NCBI GenBank assembly: GCA_022562295.1
Contig: JADFPO010000027.1
Coordinates: 1 to 37,844, forward strand
DNA length: 37,844 nt
Direction of reading: 5' to 3'
DNA from: Gemmatimonadota bacterium
GTDB lineage: Bacteria; Gemmatimonadota; Gemmatimonadetes; Gemmatimonadales; GWC2-71-9
Shown here one piece after another: positions 15,973 to 25,073 of the stretch (position 1 is its first letter; the number at the start of each line of letters is the position of its first letter). The notes beneath the pieces were generated by a model. It saw nothing but the letters and a program-made list of their open reading frames with translations. It did no database searches and had not been told where the DNA came from. Position numbers and translations under genes: made by a program.

Positions 15973-16962
15973 CTACCTGTCGCAGAAAGTCACGAGCGCC
16001 GACATCACTTCGCGCTCGGCCGTGCCACCGACCGGCCGGTTCACCACCACACCGTTCACCACCAAGGTCGAGGATCCGCCTCCGTCCAGGTTGAGCGCCT
16101 GAACCGCGCCCAGGCCGCGCATCATCCGAGCGAGTTCATCGAGGTCCACCCCTCGGCTTTGGGTTTGCCGACCGTCCACGACCAGGAGCAAGAGACTCCC
16201 GTCCTCGGTCCTGCCGGCGGCGGTCCTCGGATGCACTTCCGGTATTGAACTCCCGAAAAAAACCTCTTCGTCAGCCGCCACCCGCACTCGGCCGTCCCAC
16301 ACGAGGACGGGACCTGCCCCGAGGGCGTCCCGCACCTCCCACACCCGGGCGTGCTCGTACGCCAGGGGCGGCGCCGGTCGGCCGGGGCGGTGTGCCGGCG
16401 GCTGTGGCCACGAGTACAGCGTGTCGTTCCGGGTTGTGACCCATCCGATGCTGATGCTGTCATCTCCAGTGAACCCAATGGCAGCGCGCGTCGCTTCGTA
16501 GGATTGCGAATTTCGTGTCACTGTTCGCGTGGCCGGCTGCCAGATCTCATTGTCGACTTTGAGCAACCCCGCGTGATGGGCGGGAGTTTGGTTCATCGAG
16601 AAGTACCCCCCGTTCACGACGACGCACGCGCCCAAATCCCGGGCAAAGCTGGTGGCCGACTCGCGGCGGTCCGCTTCGTCGTCCGACACCATCACCCGTG
16701 TTTCGACCGCCGGATCCGACTCCACGATGCGGACGTACCACGCCCGCAGCGGCATTCGCTCACTACGACCGGCATACACGCGGACTGCCGCGGGCAGGTT
16801 GGCGTTGAGGGAATCCAGCGGACGCCAAGCAATCTGCAACACGGGGTCGTCCACGGGTCGTGAAGCACATGCCGCGAACACGAGCCATGCGAGAACATGT
16901 ACTCTTCCGGCTCGCGCGAGAAGCCACGTTACATGCTGCGGTGCGTCAAGTATCAAAAACAT
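15973..16962 (-). CDS. Exported phosphodiester glycosidase (NAGPA domain) protein
   Basis: This 329-residue protein matches the phosphodiester glycosidase family named after the mammalian uncovering enzyme NAGPA. Family marks are VNGGYFSM (about 116-123), GAGPVLVWDG (about 216-225), LLLLVVDGRQ, and LDGGGSSTLVVNG followed by N-R-P and a G-x-x-E-R-E-V end. Family members remove sugar from phosphodiester-linked polymers such as wall teichoic acid or exopolysaccharide; the substrate here is unknown. The N-terminal region has a hydrophobic segment ending VFAACASRP, so it is exported and may be a lipoprotein at the Cys, though the lipobox is imperfect (Phe at -3). It is convergent with kinase 1, whose stop lies 16 bases away. 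The exact start is uncertain. Confidence 0.87.
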   Translation of the reverse strand: MFLILDAPQHVTWLLARAGRVHVLAWLVFAACASRPVDDPVLQIAWRPLDSLNANLPAAVRVYAGRSERMPLRAWYVRIVESDPAVETRVMVSDDEADRRESATSFARDLGACVVVNGGYFSMNQTPAHHAGLLKVDNEIWQPATRTVTRNSQSYEATRAAIGFTGDDSISIGWVTTRNDTLYSWPQPPAHRPGRPAPPLAYEHARVWEVRDALGAGPVLVWDGRVRVAADEEVFFGSSIPEVHPRTAAGRTEDGSLLLLVVDGRQTQSRGVDLDELARMMRGLGAVQALNLDGGGSSTLVVNGVVVNRPVGGTAEREVMSALVTFCDR

Positions 16963-17144
16963 TCCCAGAAGAATCGGAGTCCGAGTGCGCCACGCGCAAT
17001 CTAGCCACCTGTCGAGCGTGATGCATGTGCGTCAAAGTCCCCTCCGGTCGGGCACGGGTTTGGTTTCTTCATGCTGTCTTGGTTTTGGTTGATGCTTGCG
17101 TTGTATCGCAACGGGATATTCGTCAAGGTTTGACGTTCTGGCAG

Positions 17145-17185
17145 AGAGAACTCCGCGCGGCAAGCCATGCCGGGCGGAGTTCTCT
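17145..17185 (-). terminator. Strong 12-bp hairpin after the long coiled-coil gene
   Basis: AGAGAACTCCGC (17145-17156) is perfectly complementary to GCGGAGTTCTCT (17174-17185) across a 17-base loop with a small inner GGC/GCC stem. It lies 38 bases beyond the stop of the leftward coiled-coil gene. TTTCGT follows on the plus strand; the minus strand has no clear U run. A smaller palindrome, CGTCAA-GGT-TTGACG, lies at 17121-17135. Confidence 0.55.
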
Positions 17186-17223
17186 TTCGTCACGGGTTCT
17201 CGTGTGCCGCGTGCCCCATGCCA

Positions 17224-19422
17224 TCAGCCTGCTTTGGCGTGCACCTCTTGCTCCTTCTCCTCGATTGCGGCACGAAAACGATTGGTCAAGTCTCGTTCTT
17301 CACGAAGGGTCGCGATCAGTGCCTCAGCCTGCTTCGCCTGGAACGTCAGGGACCCGGCTTTGTCGACGACCTCGTCCAGAAACGCTTTCTGGCCGTTGAC
17401 CGACTCCAGCGTCGACTTGATGTCGATCAGCAGTGCGCCCGCTCGAGCCAATCTTTCCTCCGCCTGATCCACTTGGCGTTTTCTCCCTTCGAGCGCGTCG
17501 GCCCGCTCGGTCACCTCGTCCAACTCGCCAAGGATCTCGTCCAGCACCGGCCTCTGATCGGCGATTTCCTGTCGCGCGTCTGCAATCCTCCGTACGTCCT
17601 CCACCGTATTCTCGGTGATCTCGAAGAGGCGCTTGATCTCAGATTGGATCGCATCGACGGAACTTTGCCGCTCGGACACGCGCTTCATTCCGTCGGTCAA
17701 CTTCGCCTCAGCCAATTTCCAGTTCGCTAGCCACTCTTCAAATCGGGACATCCGCTTTTCGGCGAATCGCAGCTCGTTCGAGCGCTCCTCCACCCTATCC
17801 ACCAACTCCGTGAGCTTCTTCGTACGGCTACCGGCCGTCGTGAGTTGTGCCGTCAGCTTCGTGGTCTGATCTTCCAGAGCCCGCGCAGCCGCAGCTGCCT
17901 CTTGCCGCAGTGAGGACACATCGTTCAACCGTTCCGATGCCTTTTCTATCACGCCGTTCCGCCGGTCTAGCTCCTCGCCGATACGCCGCATTCGGTCCGC
18001 TAACCCTTCGATGTTGTCAGAGCGCACCTCCAATGACTTGACTGCCACCTCGACGTCGCCGACGCGCTGCTCAGCCTCCTCGACAGCTGTGAGAACCGCC
18101 GGTCGCTCGATTCCCCCTATCCGTTCCGTCACATCACTGATCAACCGGTCGATCCGCTCCACGTTCGCCGGCAATTCCTTGACCTTGTCGGCTTGGCTTT
18201 CGATGTCCGCCAACTCGGCGGCAAGCACCGTCACCCGCGACGACACATCTTCCACCTGCGTGTGAATGTCAGTGATCACTTGCTTCGACTCATCGAGCGA
18301 TTCGTAGCGACTCTCGAAGTCGCTCAGAGCCGTCCGAAGCGTGACGACGCGCTCGCTGACCGAATCGAGCCCACCGCTCTCAAATTTGAGACGCTTGACC
18401 GCCTTCTGCACGTCCTCATGCATCTCGTCTCGCAGCGCCGTCAACTCCTCGTTTCTGGCATGATCCTCTTCCTCGATTTGCTGCTGACGCGTGGCGATCT
18501 CTTTCGATTGCTCTGATAATTTGATGTGAAGCGACCTCAGTCCCTCGACGTCAGCCCGGAGTCGACTGAGAAACTTGGAGTTCTCTTTTTGCTTCTGTGT
18601 CTCTTGATCGATTTGCCTCATCATCTCACTGAGGTGTGCCGCTTGTGCGGTAGCCCGATCAACCGCGTCGCGCTGCTGCTCGAGCGCGGAAACCTTTTGC
18701 GTCACATAGTCGCCAAGCGCCTTGAGGGTACCGAGTTCTTGCTTTGTGTTCGGGATTTCAGCACAAATCTGCTCGACATGCTGCATAACGTGCTCGAGCT
18801 TATCCACCCGCTGCTCTGCATCGCCGACCCCTCCACGTAACTCACGGTATTGTGTTTCGAACTCATCCAGCCGCCCAGACGCCACGCTGTAACCGCGGAG
18901 AACACCCTCGTGCTCCTCCCGTACTCGTGCAAAGCGATCGCCAAACTCGCGAACCTCTCCGGCAAGCCCGTCCACGTCCGTGCGCAGCGTCTTGAACGGC
19001 CCCTCTAACTCGAGAAACCCGGTGAGGTCTTCCTTCAGGCCGAGGGCCGCATCCAGCCGTTGCCGCAAGTCCTGCAGCTCAGCCCCAGCCCTCTCGACGT
19101 CACCAACCACCTCCCCAACCTTAGACTCCGCGCGTCGATGAGCCTCCGAAAGAGTTACGGCTTGCTCCTGAATCGCCGCGATCTGAGGCGTGAGATTCTC
19201 GAACGCGTTCACCTTGACGTTGAGTTCGCCAACCGTCTTTTCCATCACTGCCACGGGAGTCGCCAACTTTTCAAAACTCTCGGCGGACCCTTCGGCTCGT
19301 ATCGTCAGGAGTTCGAACGCCTTTCTTTCGCTCTCCATCTCGGACAGTATGCTTCGCAACTCCTGCGAGAGATTCTCGGGTATGGCATCGTTCTTGAAAA
19401 GATTCTTGAATAGGCCGGCCAT
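17224..19422 (-). CDS. Long cytoplasmic coiled-coil protein
   Basis: This 732-residue protein is almost entirely charged, Pro-poor helix with heptad-like spacing of hydrophobic residues from about 15 to 725. It has one cysteine, no transmembrane segment and no nucleotide-binding motif, so it is not an SMC ATPase. The first residues, MAGLFKNLFKND, can form a short amphipathic helix that might touch the membrane or a partner. The start at 19422 is chosen because AGGGGA lies six bases before that ATG; an ATG two codons upstream and a longer open frame to 19569 are less well placed. A long rod of about 100 nm would suit a scaffold or cytoskeletal role. It sits alone, divergent from the gamma-glutamyltransferase, with a strong hairpin after it. 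Family not recognised. Confidence 0.8.
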   Translation of the reverse strand: MAGLFKNLFKNDAIPENLSQELRSILSEMESERKAFELLTIRAEGSAESFEKLATPVAVMEKTVGELNVKVNAFENLTPQIAAIQEQAVTLSEAHRRAESKVGEVVGDVERAGAELQDLRQRLDAALGLKEDLTGFLELEGPFKTLRTDVDGLAGEVREFGDRFARVREEHEGVLRGYSVASGRLDEFETQYRELRGGVGDAEQRVDKLEHVMQHVEQICAEIPNTKQELGTLKALGDYVTQKVSALEQQRDAVDRATAQAAHLSEMMRQIDQETQKQKENSKFLSRLRADVEGLRSLHIKLSEQSKEIATRQQQIEEEDHARNEELTALRDEMHEDVQKAVKRLKFESGGLDSVSERVVTLRTALSDFESRYESLDESKQVITDIHTQVEDVSSRVTVLAAELADIESQADKVKELPANVERIDRLISDVTERIGGIERPAVLTAVEEAEQRVGDVEVAVKSLEVRSDNIEGLADRMRRIGEELDRRNGVIEKASERLNDVSSLRQEAAAAARALEDQTTKLTAQLTTAGSRTKKLTELVDRVEERSNELRFAEKRMSRFEEWLANWKLAEAKLTDGMKRVSERQSSVDAIQSEIKRLFEITENTVEDVRRIADARQEIADQRPVLDEILGELDEVTERADALEGRKRQVDQAEERLARAGALLIDIKSTLESVNGQKAFLDEVVDKAGSLTFQAKQAEALIATLREERDLTNRFRAAIEEKEQEVHAKAG

Positions 19423-19924
19423 GATCATTCCCCTGGCGTATGCAGTACCCAACAAATTGGCGGAGTGCGTCGTGAGTCGTTTCACGGTACGACCGCTGCC
19501 CCAGTGGGGCGGCAGCCGAACATCGATCGTGCTCCGCGGGTGAATTTTTTTTCTTCCGTTGCAGGGCAAGTATCGGGCCTGAAGCCGTGTCGCCCCGCTC
19601 GCGTAATGTCCCCAATTGGTGCAATTATCGGGCCTTAATGGGGACCTCGCCGCAAGCGCGTATGAAGAAGCAACTTAGGCTCAGCGGGCAGAGTTGAGCA
19701 GGCTTCGTACCGCTGACAAACGCACGAATGTCCTCCAAGATGCAGGGGTGGGTAACCATCCATCACGAGCGGTATCCGCGCATAAGGCGTGCGATTGCGT
19801 GAGCAAGATCACACCGCGGCGGATTGGCCTTGGCTCACGGGCTGAGGAACACCAGCCGTGCCAACCAGCGGATGCGGCGTTATGTTCTCGCGACCGGGTG
19901 TCGCCTACTTATCGAGGAGGAACG
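19423..19924. other. Divergent promoter region with short direct and inverted repeats
   Basis: About 500 bases without a convincing gene separate the coiled-coil and gamma-glutamyltransferase genes. TATCGGGCCT occurs twice in direct orientation (19571-19580 and 19626-19635). GTCCCC (19608-19613) and GGGGAC (19640-19645) form an inverted pair around the second copy. These may be operator-like sites; no promoter was identified with confidence. AGGAGG at 19915-19920 is the ribosome binding site of the rightward gene. Confidence 0.45.
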
Positions 19925-21818
19925 ATGCGTTCAGGCCTACCAATACTCGCTGGACACGGCAGCCTCAGTTTGCTAGCGGCTGTACTCCTGTTCCCATCAG
20001 GTGTGGACGCACAGCGCACCGTCAAGCCGGTACTCCACGGCCGCCATTGGGTGGCGATCACCGGCAAGCCCTTAGCGGCCACCGCCGGGGCGATGATGTT
20101 CCAGAAGGGTGGCAACGCCGTCGACGCCGCGTGCGCCATGCTGGGTGCCACGGCCACGATGTGGGACGTGCTCAGTTGGGGCGGTGAGACACAGGCCCTC
20201 ATATACAATCCCAACACGCAAAAAGTGTACGGAATCAACGCGCTGGGCGTGGCGCCAACGGGAGCGACGCCGGCGTTCTTCCGCGAACAGGGCATGGACA
20301 TTCCTCCGGCGTCCGGCCCGCTCGCCGCCGTCACTCCCGGAACCCCCGGCGGGCTCCTGGTAATGCTGGCCGAATTTGGCACGCTCAGTCTCAAGGAGGT
20401 GCTCGCGCCGTCCATCCAGATGGCGGAGGGCTACCCCATAGAGGAATCCACCGCCAACAACATCGAGCGGCAGAAAGACCGCATCAAACAGTGGCCGTAC
20501 TCGCAGGCGGTGTACCTACCCCATCTGGGTGAGGATCGGGAGGCGCCGTACGCGGGTGAGATTTTCGTCCAGACCGACCTACTCGCGACCTTGAGCAAAC
20601 TGGTCGAGGCAGAGGAACAGGCGCTGGCCGCCGGCAAGACGCGCAAGGAAGCGATCTATGCGGCGTACGACCGGTTCTATAAAGGCGACATCGCAGAGGA
20701 GTTCGTACGGGGTTCACAGGAGCAGGGTGGCTTGCACACGCTCGAAGACTTGGCCAACTGGCAGGTCTATATCGAAGAGCCGACGATGACCGAGTACAAG
20801 GGCATCGAAGTCTACAAGCTGCAGCCATGGGTCCAGGGCCCGGTGTTGCTCCAGGCGCTGAACATTCTGGAAAATTTCGACCTCAAAGCAATGGGCTACA
20901 ACAGCACCCGGTATATCCACACGCTGTATCAGGCGATGAATCTCGCATTCGCGGATCGCGATTTCTATTACGGAGACACATACTTCGGGCCGGACGAGCC
21001 GATCGAGGGGCTGTTATCCAAGGAGTACGCCAAACAGCGGGCCCAGCAGATAAACTGGGAGCGGAACGACCCCAACGTTGGGCCGGGAGATCCCTACCCG
21101 TTCCAAGGGGGCGGGGGGCGGGGGCGGTCAAAACCCCTATTTAGACCTGTTGGAACGCTGGAACAGCCGCGTCGCCGATGCGACGTCCGAAGGCCAGGGT
21201 CCGGACGACACCGCATTCGAGGAGAGCTTCTTCTCGGGAACGACGTCCATTCAGGCGGCCGACGAGGCCGGGTGGGTGGTGTCCGTGACGCCGAGCGGTG
21301 GGTGGATCCCGGCAACGATCGCCGGGCGGACGGGCATCGGCATGAGCCAGCGGATGCAGAGCTTCGTGCTGGACGAGTCCGAGAATCCGTTCAACGTGGT
21401 GGAGCCAGGCAAGCGGCCGCGCGCGACTCTGACACCCAGTATGGCGTTGAAGGATGGCAAGCCTTTCCTCTCCTTTGCCGTGCAAGGCGGAGACGGACAG
21501 GATCAAAACCTGCTGCAGTTCTTTCTGAACGTCGTCGAGTTCGGGATGAACGTTCAGCAAGCGGCCGAGGCCCCGAACATCAACAGTTTCCAGATGCGGA
21601 GTTCGTTTGGCGCGCACGAGTCCCGGCCTGGCGCATTAACGCTCAACGAGTCGGTGCCTCCGTGGGTGCGCGCTGAGTTGGCCAAGATGGACTACATCCT
21701 CTCCTATCGACGTCTAACGTCGGGCCCGATCAACGCGATCTTCTTCGATCGTGTGCACGGCACGATGTGGGGTGGATCGAGCAATCACGGGGAAGATTAC
21801 GGGATTGCGTGGCCTTAA
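19925..21818 (+). pseudogene. Gamma-glutamyltransferase-family protein, frameshifted in a GGGGGC tract
   Basis: The two halves together encode a gamma-glutamyltransferase-like Ntn hydrolase of about 630 residues, as in periplasmic enzymes that cleave or transfer gamma-glutamyl groups such as glutathione. AGGAGG four bases before ATG 19925 and a signal peptide ending near GVDAQ support the start. The N-terminal part shows GGNAVDAA and PGTPGGLL-type family motifs. The frame breaks at 21107-21127: reading runs in the first frame up to FQGGGG and resumes one base later at QNPYLDLLERW. Deleting one G from the only six-G run restores an all-glycine linker. The proposed nucleophile Thr (codon 21240-21242, in GTTSIQAAD) lies after the break, so the sequence as given cannot make an active enzyme. 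Left uncorrected, the first frame runs to 21676 with an unrelated tail. Confidence 0.9.
21107..21127 (+). repeat. GGGGGC-type tract at the frameshift
   Basis: The tract reads five G, C, six G, C, five G, C, GG. The middle run is one G longer than its neighbours and this exactly accounts for the frame change in the gamma-glutamyltransferase gene. Confidence 0.9.
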
Positions 21819-21820
21819 AA

Positions 21821-21848
21821 ATTGGAGAGTGGAGATTGGACATTGGAG
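21821..21848 (+). repeat. Heptanucleotide array, ATTGGAG x4
   Basis: Four 7-bp units (ATTGGAG, AGTGGAG, ATTGGAC, ATTGGAG) begin two bases after the stop codon of the gamma-glutamyltransferase. They are complementary to the array at 22018-22059, so the two could form a long hairpin between the convergent genes. Confidence 0.85.
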
Positions 21849-22017
21849 ATTTGCGCGTTTTTTTGCTAAGGAGTGCGTAAAGCTGGTTGGTTGTTATTGA
21901 CTGATTATCTGAGATTGGAGATCCACTAGCAAGCGATCTCCACCGTCATGAGCTCATAGCAATCTTTGTGAAGAGCATCACCACGGCGAAAGGTTCAATG
22001 CGCGTCCGCTAACAATT

Positions 22018-22059
22018 CTCCAATTTCCGATTTCCAATCTCCAATCTCCAATCTCCAAT
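22018..22059 (-). repeat. Heptanucleotide array, ATTGGAG x6 (minus strand)
   Basis: Six 7-bp units on the minus strand (four ATTGGAG, with one ATTGGAA and one ATCGGAA) begin two bases after the stop codon of the TAXI receptor gene. The orientation relative to the adjacent gene is the same as for the array at 21821-21848. About 170 bases between the two arrays hold no gene. Confidence 0.85.
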
Positions 22060-22061
22060 TG

Positions 22062-23045
22062 TTACTCCCGCCGCAACACCTCGCTGACCCAGCGCTCGGT
22101 CTCCGCGTGAAACGGAATCGACGTGGGTTCCAAGAGGACGTCGAGGTCGATTTGGCGCGCAATTTCGTGGACCCGCACCAGGTCGGCTCGGTTGTTCCGC
22201 AAGATATCCAGCATGAGCCGGACAACGGAAGGATCGAGATCGTCCCGGCCTACGATCCAGTTCATCACCGTGATGGTGGGGACGTCGTCCTCGACTCCAG
22301 GATACGCCTCCGCAGGAATGACTCCGTCTCGGTAATAGGAGAAACGCTCGGTCAGTATTCGTTGGTGTTCACGATCGATGGGCAACAGGCGCGCCGCCCG
22401 GCTCGTCATCACCTCCAGAACCGCCGACACAGGATAGCCCGCTGCAAAGAACGCGGCATCGACGGCTCGGTCGCGCAATGCATCCGACGATTCCCTGAAC
22501 GATAGATACCGCACGTCGATGTCGTCGTACGTGAGGTCGTACGCTGCCAGAACCTCGCGCGCCACCTGCTCGGTGCCGCTGCCGGGGGACCCCACGGCGA
22601 CGCGGCGCCCCCGCAACTCGGACACCGACTGCACCGGCGAGTTGCGGGCGGCCACGATGTGCACACGGTTGGGATACACCGGAGCCACCAACCGCAGCCG
22701 GCTCAGCGGCTCCGGGAAGTCGGGCCCGCCGTTATACGCGCGGTGTATGGTCGTCATCATCGACAGTCCCAGATCCATCTCGCCATTGGCCACCCGATTC
22801 ACGTTCTCGACTGACCCGCCCGTGACTTCCGCGGTGAACTGGTGATTCGAGTCCGCCAAGGACAACCGGCTGGCAATGGCCCCCCCCAGGGGATAGTAGA
22901 TTCCACCGGTACCCCCGGTGCCGAAGCTCATGAAACGGCCACCACCACCGCCGTCGCCCGGGTCGCACGATGTAACCACGGCCCCCATCAGCAAGGTCAG
23001 CCACCACGGGCCACGCCTCATTGCGCTTCGATCGATGGTGTTCAC
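22062..23045 (-). CDS. TAXI-family TRAP transporter solute-binding lipoprotein
   Basis: This protein of about 327 residues is the periplasmic receptor of a TRAP transporter of the TAXI type. Family marks are FGTGGTGGIYYPLGGAIA just after the N-terminus, TGGSVENVNRVANGEMDLGL, a VAVGSPGSGTE segment and a FFAAGYP segment. The signal peptide ends in VVTSC, a lipobox-like site with Cys27, so it is probably membrane anchored. GTG at 23045 is preceded by GGAAGGAT at five bases and is preferred; ATG at 23021 is an alternative, and the open frame to 23141 is not supported. A run of eight G (22880-22887) falls in the coding region. It follows the fused TRAP permease by about 100 bases, with which it forms the transporter. 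TAXI ligands include glutamate and dicarboxylates; the one here is unknown. Confidence 0.92.
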   Translation of the reverse strand: MNTIDRSAMRRGPWWLTLLMGAVVTSCDPGDGGGGGRFMSFGTGGTGGIYYPLGGAIASRLSLADSNHQFTAEVTGGSVENVNRVANGEMDLGLSMMTTIHRAYNGGPDFPEPLSRLRLVAPVYPNRVHIVAARNSPVQSVSELRGRRVAVGSPGSGTEQVAREVLAAYDLTYDDIDVRYLSFRESSDALRDRAVDAAFFAAGYPVSAVLEVMTSRAARLLPIDREHQRILTERFSYYRDGVIPAEAYPGVEDDVPTITVMNWIVGRDDLDPSVVRLMLDILRNNRADLVRVHEIARQIDLDVLLEPTSIPFHAETERWVSEVLRRE

Positions 23046-23144
23046 TCCGTATCCTTCCACAGTGTGTCGGTTACCCGGCGCGCGGACCGATGACGCCGCG
23101 CAGGCGTTGCAATCCACAGCCGGCTGATCGTGCACGGCCACGAA

Positions 23145-25073
23145 TCACGTCACGGTCGGTACACGGCCCCCGCCCCCGGCCCCGCCCTTCCGTGCCGTCA
23201 GAAGATACACGACCACAACCGCACCGGCGACGTCGGCCGCCAGAATCGGCGTGAGAAGACCCATCGCACCGACGCCCATGGCGAGCCGCTCCCATCCCGT
23301 TAACAGCCGAGAGCCGAAGCCAACCAACGACGCGGCGAGCGCCGTCAGCCCGAGCATCCCCGTTACGCCTGATATGACCACCTCCGTCGGTGAGGCCGCC
23401 AACAGCAGCGCCGGATCGTACACGAACATGAACGGCACGATGAACCCCGCCCCTGCCAAGCCCATTGCGGTCACGGCTGTGCGCATCAATGGCGCCCTCG
23501 CGATGGCAGCGCCGGCGTACGCGGCCAACGAGACGGGAGGCGTTACGTTGGACATGCATCCAAAATAGAAAATGAAAAGATGCGCCGCCAACAGCGGCAC
23601 TCCCAGTTGGGTGAGCGCCGGCGCTCCCAACGCCGCCAAGACGACATACGCCGCGGTGGTTGGGAGCCCCATCCCCAAGACCATTGATCCCAGAGCGGTA
23701 AGACCGAGTGCGATGGGAAGATGGCCGCCTGAAAGGGTCACGATCAATTCCGACATCCTCAGGCCAATGCCCGTGAGTGACGCGACTCCCACGACGATTC
23801 CCGCCGCCGCACACGCCGCCGCCACCTGCACTGTGCCGGAGCCCGCCGCGAGCATCACGTGACGCACCGCCCGCCAGTCCAACCGCGACGTTTTTCGCAT
23901 CAACGTCGCCGCCGCAGCGGCAGCAACTCCCCAGAACGCGGCACGCATGGGCGAACGTCCCATAGCCAACAACACGACGATCACGCCAAGGGGTAGGAGC
24001 AGATGCACCCGCGAGGCGATCGCACCACTGGGTGCCTCGCTCGCCCGCGGCAACCGGTCCCTCTCGGCGCGGAAATGAACGGCTGCGATCAGGGCGACGT
24101 AATAGAGCACAGCCGGCACCACCGCCGCCGCCGCCACCTGTACGTACGGGATGTTCGTCCATGTCGCGAGGATGAACGCGCCCGCGCCCATGATCGGCGG
24201 CATCAGCTGTCCCCCCGTACTCGCGGCGGCCTCGATTGCTGCAGCGAAATGGGCCTTGAACCCCGTGCGCTTCATCATAGGGATCGTGAGGCTTCCCGTG
24301 GTCACCACGTTCGCAACCGCGCTCCCCGACAACGATCCCATGATCGCGCTCGCCACCGTCGCCGTCTTGGCCGGGCCGCCTCTGGTGCGGCCGGCAACCT
24401 TGCCAGCCAGCACGATGAGAAGCTCACCGCCCCCAGCAGCTTCCAACACGACCCCGAACAGCACGAACAGGTACACGAAATCCGCGGATACCCCCAGCGG
24501 TACACCCCAAATGCCTTCGGTACTCAGGTACAAATGTTGAACCAACCGGCTGAAACCGTAGCCGCGGTGAGCGAAGGGCCCCGGCATGTACGGACCCAGA
24601 AACGCATAGCCCAACGCCAACAGCGCAACGGTGACGAGGCCCCATCCGCTCGTTCGGCGCGCCAGCTCCAACACGACCACAATGGCTATCGTTCCGGCTA
24701 CCAGATCCATGGCCGACGCCGATCCTGCTCGCCGGATCAGCGTCTCTTGTTGGACCACCAGATACGCGCAACTGAACACGGCCCCAGCCAGCAATAGTCC
24801 GGCGACGGCAGCGGTCAGGAATTTCTTCGTGGGCGAGGAAGGTGGCTCGTCGGTCGCACGGACCCGCAAATTCAGACCCAGAAACCCGAGAGCCGCCATT
24901 AGCCCCAGGTGTACAGGCCGTTGTATCAACGCCGTCATCGGTGAGAAGCCGGCCGTATATAGATGAAACAGCACGGCGGACATGGCAACGAGCAAGGTCA
25001 CCGTGGCGACAAGCTTGTTGCCCTTGTCAGGTGGAGTCACGCTGCGCGGTTCGGTTGAGGTGGGATCGGTCAA
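23145..25073 (-). CDS. TRAP transporter fused permease (4TM/12TM)
   Basis: This 642-residue protein is a fused TRAP permease that combines the small (Q) and large (M) membrane subunits and has many hydrophobic segments. The M-domain marks are GSLSGSAVANVVTTGSLTIP (about 248-267), MMKRTGFK and EAAASTGGQLMPPIMGAGAF (the gate region). A second half-repeat shows GMGLPTTAAYVVLAALGAP and the FYFGCMSNVTPPVSLAAYAGA stretch. With the TAXI lipoprotein it forms a secondary, ion-gradient-driven importer. The reading frame begins with TTG at 25073; GTG at codon 12 is an alternative and no strong ribosome binding site is visible. The C-terminus is a glycine-rich tail encoded by GCCCCC-like hexamers. The permease precedes the receptor in the likely operon. 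Confidence 0.93.
   Translation of the reverse strand: MTDPTSTEPRSVTPPDKGNKLVATVTLLVAMSAVLFHLYTAGFSPMTALIQRPVHLGLMAALGFLGLNLRVRATDEPPSSPTKKFLTAAVAGLLLAGAVFSCAYLVVQQETLIRRAGSASAMDLVAGTIAIVVVLELARRTSGWGLVTVALLALGYAFLGPYMPGPFAHRGYGFSRLVQHLYLSTEGIWGVPLGVSADFVYLFVLFGVVLEAAGGGELLIVLAGKVAGRTRGGPAKTATVASAIMGSLSGSAVANVVTTGSLTIPMMKRTGFKAHFAAAIEAAASTGGQLMPPIMGAGAFILATWTNIPYVQVAAAAVVPAVLYYVALIAAVHFRAERDRLPRASEAPSGAIASRVHLLLPLGVIVVLLAMGRSPMRAAFWGVAAAAAATLMRKTSRLDWRAVRHVMLAAGSGTVQVAAACAAAGIVVGVASLTGIGLRMSELIVTLSGGHLPIALGLTALGSMVLGMGLPTTAAYVVLAALGAPALTQLGVPLLAAHLFIFYFGCMSNVTPPVSLAAYAGAAIARAPLMRTAVTAMGLAGAGFIVPFMFVYDPALLLAASPTEVVISGVTGMLGLTALAASLVGFGSRLLTGWERLAMGVGAMGLLTPILAADVAGAVVVVYLLTARKGGAGGGGRVPTVT
23166..23187 (-). 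repeat. GCCCCC hexamer tract in the permease C-terminus
   Basis: Two GCCCCC units followed by degenerate ones encode the glycine-rich end of the TRAP permease, about 20 bases before its stop codon. It is the third of four such loci. Confidence 0.75.

Noticed and set aside
21819-22061. CRISPR array suspected from regularly spaced ATTGGAG motifs
   Set aside because: The units are only seven bases, contiguous and without spacers; no cas gene is present.
23071-24162. A 363-codon Gly/Arg-rich frame inside the TRAP permease gene
   Set aside because: It is an alternative frame of the permease coding DNA on the same strand; composition is typical of GC-rich shadows.
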